Shown: positions 21,866 through 29,903 of the stretch, piece by piece | How the letters are laid out: every line of letters begins with the position of its first letter | Position numbering within the stretch: the first letter of the stretch is position 1 | Assembly (NCBI RefSeq): GCF_024666615.1 | Contig: NZ_CP088297.1 | Location: 1,612,001 to 1,676,000 of the forward strand | Length of the DNA stretch: 64,000 bases | From: Aquabacterium sp. J223 | GTDB taxonomy: Bacteria > Pseudomonadota > Gammaproteobacteria > Burkholderiales > Burkholderiaceae_C | Reading direction: 5' to 3' | Program-made: the position numbers and the translations under genes | The notes under the pieces: model-generated | Database searches by the model: none | Seen by the model: the letters and a program-made list of their open reading frames with translations, nothing else | What the model was told of the DNA's origin: nothing

Positions 21866-24082
21866 ATGCGGCCTGCCCTCCTCACCCTGCGCTGGCGACT
21901 GGCCCTGCTGCCCGGTCTGCTGGCCCTGGTCTTCGCGCTGATCGGCCTGACCGCGGCCGAATGGGCGCTGCGCCGGCAGGCGGTGGCCGACGCCGAGGCG
22001 CTGTCGCAGCGCAGCGCCCGTGCCCTGGCCGCTCTGGTCGAGCGGGCGCTGGACCGGCGGGTGGCCGACATGGAGGTGCTGGCCGACCAGCTCGGCCGCC
22101 AGCCGCTGGCGGACGCGGCCGACCTGCGTGCCCGCGTGGAAGCGGTGGCCCTGCGCATCGAGGGCTACGCCTGGATCGGCGTCACCGACGCCGAGGGACG
22201 GGTGCTGGCCGCCACCGGCGGCATCCTGCAGGGCCAGAGCATCGCCGGCCGGCCCGTGTACCTGCGCGGCCGCGAGTCGGTGTTCGTCGGCGACCTGCAT
22301 CCCGCCGTGGCCTTGGCCCGCTACCTGCCGCCCGGCGACGGCGGACCGCCGGTGCTGGCCGACATCGGCGTGCCGGTCCGCGACGCGCAGGGCCGGCTGG
22401 CGGGCGTCGTCACCGCCCACCTGCTGTGGGACTGGTTCCAGCGGCTGCGCGACGAGGTGCAGGGCGACCTCGGGGCCGAGCGCACGCTGCACGCCACCGT
22501 GCGGTCGCCCACCGGCCGCCAGTTGCCGGGCGGGCCGGGCGTGCCCTGGCCGGCGCTCACCGCCGGCGTCGCCACCGCGGTCCGGCCCGGCGAGCCCACG
22601 CTGCAGCGGGTGAGGGCCGAGGGCGGCCACGACTGGCTGGTCGCCGTGCGGACCCTGTCGCCGCGCACCGCGGCGTCCACCCTGGGCTGGCAGGTGCTGG
22701 TGGCGCACGACCTGGACGCGGTCGCCGCCGGCACCCGGCGCACCCTGCGCCCGCTGCTCGGGTGGACGGTGGTGAGCGTGGCCGCCTTCGCGCTGCTCGG
22801 CCTGCTGCTGTCGCGCCGCCTGAGCCAGCCCTACCAGGTGGCGCTGGAGCGCGCCGCGGAGCGACTGGGCCGCGGCAAGCGCTCGGCCATGGGCGAAGCC
22901 GCACTGCTCGACGCCCTGGTGCAGCAGTTCGACGGCCTGGACGCCGACGCCCGCCCCGGGGCGGCGCTCACCGGGCAGGACGTGCTGACCCGCCTCGTGC
23001 GCGACGCCGACCGGCTGCAGCAACTGGTGGAGAGCCTGCCGTCGCCGGTGTTCGTGCTCGGCGAGGACGCCGAGGTGCTGTACTGGAACCCGGCCTGCGA
23101 GGCGGCGTTCGGCTGGACCGCGGCGCAGGTCGAGGGCAAGGGCCTGCAGACGCTGCTGCCCGGCGCCCATGCCGGCGGCGGCCCGGAGTGGGGGGCCCGC
23201 GTGGCGGCGGCGCGCCATCGGGAGCAGCCGCTCGATTTCGAGCTCGAGGTGCAGGCCCGCGACGGCCGGCGCGTCACCGCCGAATGGCGGCTGGCCCCGC
23301 TGCGGGGCCGCGACGGCCGCGCGCGCAACGTGCTGGGCCAGGCGCGCGACGTCACCGAGCGGGTGCGCGCCGAGCAGGCGCAGCAGCGGCACCGCGAGGA
23401 ACTGTCGGCCCTGGCCCGCCGGTTGATGGACCAGGACACCCTGACCACCCGCCGGCTGGCGCAGGCGCTGCACGACCAGCTCGGCCAGACGCTGGCCGCG
23501 CTGCGGCTGTCGTGGGAGGCCCTGGAGCGGGCCCGGCCGCCGCAGGCGGACGACCGGACGGCGGAGCTGGCGCGCCACATCGGCGGCCTGATCGAGCACG
23601 CGGTCGGCGAGGTGCGGCAGGTGCTGACCGAGCTGCGCCCGCCCCTGCTCGAGGAGCAGGGCCTGCTCGCCGCGCTGGAGAACGAGTTCTACCGCGGGCC
23701 GGTGGCCACCCGGCCCGGGTCGGTCGACGTGCTGGTGGAGGCGGACACCGCGCTCGACGGGCACCGCTGGCCGGCACCGGTGGAGCAGTCGGTGTTCATG
23801 ATCGCCCGCGAGGCGGTGGCCAATGCGCTGCGCCATGCCCAGGCCAGCCTGGTGCGGGTGGTGCTGAACGGCGACGCGCAGGGCCTGCAGCTGGAGGTGG
23901 TCGACGACGGCATGGGCGTGCCGCTGTCCGGCGACGGCGCGCCGCCGGTGCGGCCCGGCCACCTCGGCATGGTGGGCATGCGAGAACGAGCCGCCGCCAT
24001 CGGCGGGCGCTTCGAGGTTCGGCACGCGATCGGTGGTGGCACCATCGTCCGCGTGAGCTGGCATGAGGAAGGATCAACATGA
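21866..24082 (+). CDS. Sensor histidine kinase with PAS domain (HisKA_3, NarX/UhpB type)
   Basis: A 738-residue membrane sensor kinase. A first span lies at about residues 10-33 and a second near 290-312 (LLGWTVVSVAAFALLGLLL), enclosing a Cache-like periplasmic sensor (YAWIGVTDAEGRVLAATGG, and VLADIGVPVRDAQGRLAGVV). A PAS domain follows at about 385-500 (LPSPVFVLGEDAEVLYWN). The HisKA_3 dimerisation helix has the phospho-His in QALHDQLGQTLAALR, and the HATPase_c has REAVANALRHA and VDDGMGVP. A NarL-type regulator begins 64 bases downstream, making a complete two-component pair. A possible -10 TACACT lies just upstream of the ATG. The signal is unknown. Confidence 0.93.
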   Translation: MRPALLTLRWRLALLPGLLALVFALIGLTAAEWALRRQAVADAEALSQRSARALAALVERALDRRVADMEVLADQLGRQPLADAADLRARVEAVALRIEGYAWIGVTDAEGRVLAATGGILQGQSIAGRPVYLRGRESVFVGDLHPAVALARYLPPGDGGPPVLADIGVPVRDAQGRLAGVVTAHLLWDWFQRLRDEVQGDLGAERTLHATVRSPTGRQLPGGPGVPWPALTAGVATAVRPGEPTLQRVRAEGGHDWLVAVRTLSPRTAASTLGWQVLVAHDLDAVAAGTRRTLRPLLGWTVVSVAAFALLGLLLSRRLSQPYQVALERAAERLGRGKRSAMGEAALLDALVQQFDGLDADARPGAALTGQDVLTRLVRDADRLQQLVESLPSPVFVLGEDAEVLYWNPACEAAFGWTAAQVEGKGLQTLLPGAHAGGGPEWGARVAAARHREQPLDFELEVQARDGRRVTAEWRLAPLRGRDGRARNVLGQARDVTERVRAEQAQQRHREELSALARRLMDQDTLTTRRLAQALHDQLGQTLAALRLSWEALERARPPQADDRTAELARHIGGLIEHAVGEVRQVLTELRPPLLEEQGLLAALENEFYRGPVATRPGSVDVLVEADTALDGHRWPAPVEQSVFMIAREAVANALRHAQASLVRVVLNGDAQGLQLEVVDDGMGVPLSGDGAPPVRPGHLGMVGMRERAAAIGGRFEVRHAIGGGTIVRVSWHEEGST

Positions 24083-24146
24083 GCGGTGTCAAGTCAAGTC
24101 GTCCCCTCGGGCGTCGGCGGGCGCACTGGACTGACGAGGGACGCAC

Positions 24147-24782
24147 ATGAGCCGACTCTTCCTGGTCGAGGACCATGTGGTGGTGCGCGAAGGCCTGCGC
24201 TCGGTGCTGCAGGCGGCCGGTCACACCGTCGTCGGCGAGGCCGCCGAGCCCACCGAGGCGGTGGCCGCCATCGTGCGCGGCGAGCCGGACGCGGTGCTGC
24301 TCGACGTGCACCTGGGCGAGCGCAACGGGCTGGAGGTGCTGGCCGAGTTGAAGCGGCGCGACGCCCGCACGCCCTGCATCGTGCTGTCGATGTCGGCGGC
24401 GCCGCGTCACGTCGGCGAGGCGGTGCGGCTGGGCGCGGCGGGGTACGTGCTCAAGGGCTCCTCGTCGGCCGAACTGCTGCGCGCCATCCAGGCGGTGTGC
24501 GAGGGCCGCCGCTACCTGTCGCCCGAGGTCACCGACCTGGCGATGCGCGCGTTGACCGAGGACCCCGACGACCCGCTGGCGCCGCTGTCCGCGCGCGAGC
24601 GGCAGATCGCGCTGCTGGTCGTCAAGGGGCACTCCAGCGCCTCCATCGGCGAGCAGCTGCACCTGTCGCCGAAGACGGTGGACACCTACCGCAGCCGGCT
24701 GATGGCCAAGCTCGGCCTGTCCGACCTGCCGGCGCTGGTGCGCTGGGCCATCCGCGCGGGGCTCATCGACAGCGAGGCGTAG
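24147..24782 (+). CDS. NarL/FixJ-type response regulator
   Basis: A 211-residue response regulator. The receiver domain is at 1-120, with the acidic pair E8/D9, phospho-acceptor Asp at 53 (LLDVHLGERNG), conserved Ser/Thr and Lys near 104 (VLKGSS). A LuxR-type helix-turn-helix follows at about 145-205 (LSARERQIALLVVKGHSSASIGEQLHLSPKTVDTY). It is paired with the upstream HisKA_3 kinase. GAGGGA precedes the ATG. It ends 9 bases from the convergent SulP gene. Confidence 0.95.
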   Translation: MSRLFLVEDHVVVREGLRSVLQAAGHTVVGEAAEPTEAVAAIVRGEPDAVLLDVHLGERNGLEVLAELKRRDARTPCIVLSMSAAPRHVGEAVRLGAAGYVLKGSSSAELLRAIQAVCEGRRYLSPEVTDLAMRALTEDPDDPLAPLSARERQIALLVVKGHSSASIGEQLHLSPKTVDTYRSRLMAKLGLSDLPALVRWAIRAGLIDSEA

Positions 24783-24791
24783 CGCCCCGGG

Positions 24792-26552
24792 TCAGAGGTC
24801 GCCGTAGGGGCCTTCCGCGCTGCCGGCGCGCGTGGCGCACTCCCAGGTCGAGCGTGCGGGGCAGCGGCGGCAGGCCTCGTCCGGGATGCGCCGGTAGATG
24901 GCGGCGATGGCGCTGCGCTTGTCGGTGAAGACATGGTCCGGGCCCAGTGCCTGCAGGAAGCCGCTGCGCTGCCAGGCCTGCAGCACCTGCGGCCGCGGCG
25001 CATGGAAGTACAGGTCGCCGCCCATCGCCCGGCGGGCCTTCAGCTCCGCCTGCCAGACCGCATCGCCGGCCGGGTCGATGAAGTTCATGCTCTTGGCCAT
25101 CACCAGCAGGTGGGGCGCCGCGTCGGGCCGCAGCCGCAGGCTGCGCAGCCGTTCGGCCACGTGCGGCGCGGCGCCGAAGTAGACCGAACCCTCCATGCGC
25201 AGCAGCGTCATCTGCGGGCATTCGGGCAGCGGCGCCGGCACGTCGTCGCGCACGACGAAGCGGCGGTCGGCCGTCATGCGGTCGAAGCCCATCAGGCGCA
25301 TCGCCGGCCGTGACGTGCGGTGCAGGTAGGCCACCAGCGACAGCCCGGTGCCGAGCAGGATGGCGATCTCCATGCGCAGCGCGAGCGTCGCCGCCGCGGT
25401 GGCCAGGGCGACCGCGAAGTCGCCGCGCGACAGCGCCCGCAGGCGGCGCCAGCCGGCCGCGTCCAGCAGCGACCAGGCGGTGAGCAGCAGCACCGCGGCC
25501 ACGCCGGCCAGCGGCAGCCAGGCCAGCGCGTCCGCCGCCACCAGCAGCAGCAGGAGCAGCAGCGCCGCCGAGAACACCGCCGCCAGCGGCGTGCGGGCGC
25601 CGGCCTCCAGGTTGGGCATCGACCGGTTGAGCGAGCCGCACGACACATAGCAGCCGCACAGCCCGCCGACGACGTTGGACAGGCCCTGGCCGAAGAACTC
25701 GCGGTTGGTGTCCACCGCCTGGCCCGACCGCTCGGCCACCGCCTTGGCGATGGAGACCGATTGGCCGAGGGCGACGATGGTCAGCGCCAGCGCCACCGGC
25801 ACCAGCTCGCGCAGCGCCGACCAGGGCACCTGCGGCCACTGCCACGACAGGCCGCCCGCGGGCAGCGGCCCGACGGTGGGTGCCGGCGCCAGGCCCGGCG
25901 CCAGCGCCGCCAGCAGCGCCGCCAGCGCCGTGCCGGCGAGCAGGCCGATCAGCAGGAAGGGCGAGCGCGCCGCGTACCGCCGCGCCAGCAGCGACACCCC
26001 GAGCGTGAGACCGCCGACGGCCAGCGCCGCCGGTCGCGGCCCGCCGCCGTCCGCCATGCCGAGCAGGTCCGGGCCGGCGTGCCAGGCGATCAGCAGGGCG
26101 GCGCCGCTGGTGAAGCCCAGCAGCACCGCCGGCGAGATGAAGTGCGCCACCGTGCCGAGGCGCAGCAGCGCCACCGCCAGCTGCACGAGGCCGACCATCA
26201 CGGTGACGGCCAGCACCAGCTGCAGGTAGGGCTGTCCGCTGGAAAGCGCCAGCGGCGCCAGCGTGGCCAGCAGCGCCAGCGACAGCGCGTTGGTCGGGCC
26301 CGACACCACGTGCCGGCTGGCGCCCGCCAGCGCCGCCACCGCGCACGGCACGATGGCCGTCGCCAGGCCGACCTGCGGCGGCAATCCGGCCAGCCGGGCG
26401 AAGGCGATGGCCTGCGGCAGGGCCAGCACCGCGCCGAGCAGGCCGGCCAGGCCGTCGGCGCGCAGCGTGGCGGCCGACAGCTCGCCGGTCCAGTCGCCCA
26501 GCCGGCGCGGCCACGACCGCCAGCCCGGGACGGACCCGTTCAGCGGCGGCAC
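24792..26552 (-). CDS. SulP (SLC26) family anion permease with STAS domain
   Basis: A SulP permease of about 586 residues. The membrane domain starts near residue 20 (DGLAGLLGAVLALPQAIAFARLAGLPP), with the family segments VVSGPTNALS and SIAKAVAERSGQAVDTNREFFGQGLSNVVGG. A C-terminal STAS domain follows (MTLLRMEGSVYFGAAPHV; FIDPAGDAVWQAE). A Cys-rich tail (CRRCPARSTWECA) is appended. Members transport sulfate, bicarbonate or dicarboxylates. The start is unclear: the frame is open to 26705 and I used the GTG at 26552 because the upstream part is low-complexity and no Shine-Dalgarno is evident. It is divergent from the NUDIX-MBL gene across 119 bases. Confidence 0.88.
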   Translation of the reverse strand: MPPLNGSVPGWRSWPRRLGDWTGELSAATLRADGLAGLLGAVLALPQAIAFARLAGLPPQVGLATAIVPCAVAALAGASRHVVSGPTNALSLALLATLAPLALSSGQPYLQLVLAVTVMVGLVQLAVALLRLGTVAHFISPAVLLGFTSGAALLIAWHAGPDLLGMADGGGPRPAALAVGGLTLGVSLLARRYAARSPFLLIGLLAGTALAALLAALAPGLAPAPTVGPLPAGGLSWQWPQVPWSALRELVPVALALTIVALGQSVSIAKAVAERSGQAVDTNREFFGQGLSNVVGGLCGCYVSCGSLNRSMPNLEAGARTPLAAVFSAALLLLLLLVAADALAWLPLAGVAAVLLLTAWSLLDAAGWRRLRALSRGDFAVALATAAATLALRMEIAILLGTGLSLVAYLHRTSRPAMRLMGFDRMTADRRFVVRDDVPAPLPECPQMTLLRMEGSVYFGAAPHVAERLRSLRLRPDAAPHLLVMAKSMNFIDPAGDAVWQAELKARRAMGGDLYFHAPRPQVLQAWQRSGFLQALGPDHVFTDKRSAIAAIYRRIPDEACRRCPARSTWECATRAGSAEGPYGDL

Positions 26553-26671
26553 GGGCGGTGGGAGGAGGCGCTCACGCGGCGATGGTATCGGCGGCCGCCT
26601 GGCGTCCGGGCCGTCGCGCCGGGAGGGCCCGCGGCGGCAGGCCCGGGCCGCGGCGGGTAAGCTCGCCCGCC

Positions 26672-28354
26672 ATGCCGTCCGAACCTGTCTTCGAGGCCGC
26701 CGCACCGGCCGTTTCCCGCCTGGCGGCCACGGTCGCGGTGCTGCGCGACGGGCCGCAAGGCACCGAGGTGCTGCTGGTGCGCCGTGCGGAACGGGCGGGC
26801 GACCGCCATGCCGGCGCCTTTGTCTTCCCGGGCGGCACGGTGGAACCCGGCGACCGCGCGCTGCACGGGTTGTGCGACGGCCTGGACGATGCCGAGGCCA
26901 GCCGGCGCCTCGGCGTGCCGGGCCATGGCCTGGACGCCTACGTCGCCGCCATCCGGGAGTGTTTCGAGGAGGCCGGACTGCTCATCGCCCGCGACGCCGA
27001 CGGCCGCCTGCTGCAGGCCGAGGCGCTGGGGCCGGACGGTCTGGGCGCGCTGCGGCGCGCCGCAGCGCAGGGTGCGCAGGGGCTGGCCGCCGCCTGCCGG
27101 CGCCTGGGCCTGCGGCTGGCGCCCGACCGCCTGGGCTACCAGGCCCACTGGCTCACCCCGACCGGCCTGCCCAAGCGATTCGACACCCGTTTCTTCGTCA
27201 CCGTCGCCCCACCCGGCCAGTCCGCCCTGCACGACGACGGCGAGACGGTGGCCCACCGCTGGATGCCCATCGCCCAGGCGCTGCGGGAGGCCGAGGCGCT
27301 GCAGCTGGCCAACCCGACGCGCCACACGCTGCGCGCGCTGGCCCGCTGGCCCGACGCCCAGGCCGCGGTGGACGCCGCCCATGCCCAGCCGCGGGTGGCG
27401 CTGATCCAGCCGTTCATCGGCCTCGACGACGGCGGGCCGCGACCGGTGATGCCGCACGAGCCCGCCTATGCCGAGGTGGCGCGGCTGGACCCGTTGGGTC
27501 GCGGCACCGCCTCGGCGCGCATCCGGCCGGGCGAGCCGGTGTGGCTGTCGCCGCGCATCCTGCGGCTGACGGCGCCCAACCCCGGCCTGATGACCGGGCC
27601 GGGCACCAACAGCTACTTCGTCGGCGACCCCGGCGCCAACCGCTGGCTGCTGGTCGACCCCGGGCCGGCCGACCCCGCGCATGTGGAGGCGCTGCAGCGC
27701 CATGCGCCGGGCCCGCTGATCGCCGTCCTGGCCACCCACACCCACCGCGACCATTCGCCGGCGGCGGCGGCCATCGCCCGCGCCGCCGGGGTGCCCGTGC
27801 TGGGCCGTCGGCCGGGGCACCCCGACGGGCAGGACATCGACTTCGCGCCCGACCGCGAGCCGGCGGACGGCGAGCGGCTGCGGCCGGGGCCCGGCACGAC
27901 GCTGGTGCTGCGGCACACGCCCGGCCACGCCTCCAACCACCTGTGCGTGCTGCTGGAGGAAGAACGCACCCTCTTCACCGGTGACCATGTGATGCAGGGC
28001 TCGACGGTGGTCATCAACCCGCCCGACGGCGACATGGCGGCGTACCTGGCGTCGCTGCAGGCGTTGCGGCAGGAACCGCTGGACTGGCTGGCGCCAGGGC
28101 ACGGCTTCCTCATCGGCCGGCCGGCCGAAGTGATCGACGCGCTGATCGGGCACCGGCTGCGCCGCGAGGCCAAGGTGCTGGCGGCGCTCGGCCCGCTCCC
28201 GCAGCCGCTGGCCGGGCTGGTGGCGCAGGTCTACGACGACGTGCCGGCCGACCGCTACGGCCTGGCGCAGCGGTCCCTGCTGGCGCACCTGCTCAAGCTG
28301 CAGTCGGAAGGTCGTGCGCTGGACGCCGGCACCGTCGGGTGGCGGGTGGCGTGA
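26672..28354 (+). CDS. NUDIX hydrolase - metallo-beta-lactamase-fold fusion protein
   Basis: A 560-residue two-domain protein. The N-terminal half (about 12-230) is NUDIX-like, with FVFPGGTVEPGD and the Nudix-box helix RECFEEAGLLI; the full GX5EX7REUXEEXGU box is degenerate because a long insert separates its halves. The C-terminal half (about 285-480) is an MBL hydrolase of the LACTB2/RNase-like group, with metal motif THTHRDH, GHASNHLC, FTGDHVMQGS and APGHG, then a C-terminal helical domain (QRSLLAHLLKLQSEGRA) typical of LACTB2-type proteins. The ATG at 26672 starts just before the NUDIX strand. A nucleotide-derivative or CoA-related hydrolase is possible, but the function is unknown. Confidence 0.85.
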   Translation: MPSEPVFEAAAPAVSRLAATVAVLRDGPQGTEVLLVRRAERAGDRHAGAFVFPGGTVEPGDRALHGLCDGLDDAEASRRLGVPGHGLDAYVAAIRECFEEAGLLIARDADGRLLQAEALGPDGLGALRRAAAQGAQGLAAACRRLGLRLAPDRLGYQAHWLTPTGLPKRFDTRFFVTVAPPGQSALHDDGETVAHRWMPIAQALREAEALQLANPTRHTLRALARWPDAQAAVDAAHAQPRVALIQPFIGLDDGGPRPVMPHEPAYAEVARLDPLGRGTASARIRPGEPVWLSPRILRLTAPNPGLMTGPGTNSYFVGDPGANRWLLVDPGPADPAHVEALQRHAPGPLIAVLATHTHRDHSPAAAAIARAAGVPVLGRRPGHPDGQDIDFAPDREPADGERLRPGPGTTLVLRHTPGHASNHLCVLLEEERTLFTGDHVMQGSTVVINPPDGDMAAYLASLQALRQEPLDWLAPGHGFLIGRPAEVIDALIGHRLRREAKVLAALGPLPQPLAGLVAQVYDDVPADRYGLAQRSLLAHLLKLQSEGRALDAGTVGWRVA

Positions 28355-28514
28355 GCCGGCGCGCGCGGTCGGCCACCCAGGCCCGCCGACTGCCCCGGGT
28401 AAGCCCCTGCGCCGGGGTGAATCCGGGACAATGTCACGTCGCCCTGCGGCGTCATCCGGCCGATCGGCCGCGGTGCCTCTAACCTGCGCGGACACCCTCG
28501 GTTGCAGGATTTTC

Positions 28515-29236
28515 ATGGACCACAGCAAGTCGACGCGCAGCGCCGACCACCTCCCCGTCAACACCCTGCCCGCCGTGCTGCGCCGCGCGGCGCGCTTCGG
28601 CCGGCCGCTGCATTCGCTGCGCGGTGCCGCGGTGGCCGACGGTCTGGAGTTGTTGGCGGGCCCGGTCGCCACCCGCGAGGCCTTCTTCGGCGCCCTGCGC
28701 CGGGCGCCCGGCCTGGTGGGCGGCGGAGAGTCCTTCGTCCTGCTGCGGGCGCCGCTCACCCTCGGCCTGGCCGACGTGCCGCAGGCCATCCGCCTGGCCA
28801 CCGGCGTCGGCCTGGACGACAGCCTGTGCATCGCCGTCTCGCGGCACCACCCGGACGCGTCCGAACTGCTGAACTCGCTGCACCAGGCCGGCCTGCGCGG
28901 CGCCCTGGCCGACGTCGATGCCGAGACCCGTTTCGCCGAGATCGGCCTCAGCCCGGCCTGCGCCCTGCTGCTGGACGGCAGCTTCGTCGAGCGGGCGCGG
29001 CAGGACTTGCGTGCCCACACGCTGCTTCAGGCGGTGGCCACGCTCGGCGCCGACCTCGGCCTGATCGGCATCGCCCCCAGACGGTGGGCGACACCGAGTG
29101 GCTGGCGCAGATGGGGCTGGACTACGTCAGCGGCGGGACCCGGATCGAGATCGATGGGGCCTTCAGCGGCACCACTTTTGAAGCGCCTCCGAGCGGTAGT
29201 CCAACTGGATATCGCGATGCTCGGTATGGGCGATGA
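28515..29236 (+). CDS. Degenerate EAL-like domain protein, apparent frameshift
   Basis: A protein of about 240 residues after correcting one base; as given, the frame breaks at a C5 run (29074-29078) that needs six C. The second half looks like an EAL domain that has lost its catalytic residues. DVDAETRFAEIGLSPACALLLDGSFV sits where the DDFGTG...KLDRSF motifs belong, and LGLIGIAPQTVGDTEWLAQMGLDYVSGG where VVAEGVE...G.D..QG belongs. A phosphodiesterase function is unlikely; c-di-GMP binding or a scaffold role is possible. The last 25 residues overlap the convergent FeeM-like gene, so the end may also be disturbed. ATG 28515 is the first start after about 160 bases of non-coding DNA. Confidence 0.6.
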
Positions 29237-29903
29237 ACGGGTAGAGCCAATGACCGACCTTGCGCAGCCGCGTCTCGACCTCCGCGATGGGCAGCGCATA
29301 GATGCCGTGCGGCACGCCGGCCGCGTAGGACAGCGGGACGGTGGCGCCGTGGAGCAGGTCGTCGAACTGCATGGCCTCGTACATCGCGCTCACCGGGAAA
29401 CGGCCGGCCACCAGCATCGCGTCGATGCCGGCCCAGGCGCAGATCTCGAAGCTGGCCTTGGCCAGCGCGCCCATGACGAGCTTTCCGGCCAATCCGTTGC
29501 GCACGGTCAGCCGCATCAATTCGAGAAGTCGCCGGCCCCGCAGGTGCGCGGGCATCTCGAATTCGCCCTGGATGCGCAGCGGATGCAGCCAGTTCGGGTG
29601 CAGCCGTATCGAGCCCAGGACGCTGCGATCCAGCTTCGACTCGGCGATGAGCAACAGCACGTCGTCGCGCCAGTCGTCGGCTTCCGGCTGCATCAGCAGT
29701 TGGCCGACCTCAGGCAGGTGTCGGCCATAGGCCTGCGCACGCAGATGCACCGCTTTCAGAATGTCGTCGCGGGACTCTGCCAGCCGGACCACGAAGGGAA
29801 GCGTGTCCTGGCGCAGCGCAGGTACCGAATAGGGACGACGGTACGGACGCGCGAGCGTCAGTGTTGAATCAAGCTCCACAGCTCCTCCCACTTCTACAAC
29901 CAT
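29163..29903 (-). CDS. N-acyl amino acid synthase FeeM-like acyltransferase (GNAT fold)
   Basis: A 246-residue protein that I place in the FeeM/LuxI-like GNAT group. Family-style features are an early Arg-x-x-Ala-Tyr helix (LRAQAYGRHLPE near 51-62), a substrate-facing Asp-rich stretch (EADDWRDD), the strand VLGSIRLHP, the ExxRLxV helix (LLELMRLTVRN) and the late YEAMQFDDLL. FeeM enzymes make long-chain N-acyl amino acids from acyl-ACP; the exosortase-associated acyltransferase is a related alternative. It diverges from a hybrid kinase with the two ATG codons sharing CATG at 29901-29904, so at least one true start probably lies further in. Base composition is visibly less GC-rich than the flanks. 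Confidence 0.65.
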   Translation of the reverse strand: MVVEVGGAVELDSTLTLARPYRRPYSVPALRQDTLPFVVRLAESRDDILKAVHLRAQAYGRHLPEVGQLLMQPEADDWRDDVLLLIAESKLDRSVLGSIRLHPNWLHPLRIQGEFEMPAHLRGRRLLELMRLTVRNGLAGKLVMGALAKASFEICAWAGIDAMLVAGRFPVSAMYEAMQFDDLLHGATVPLSYAAGVPHGIYALPIAEVETRLRKVGHWLYPFIAHTEHRDIQLDYRSEALQKWCR

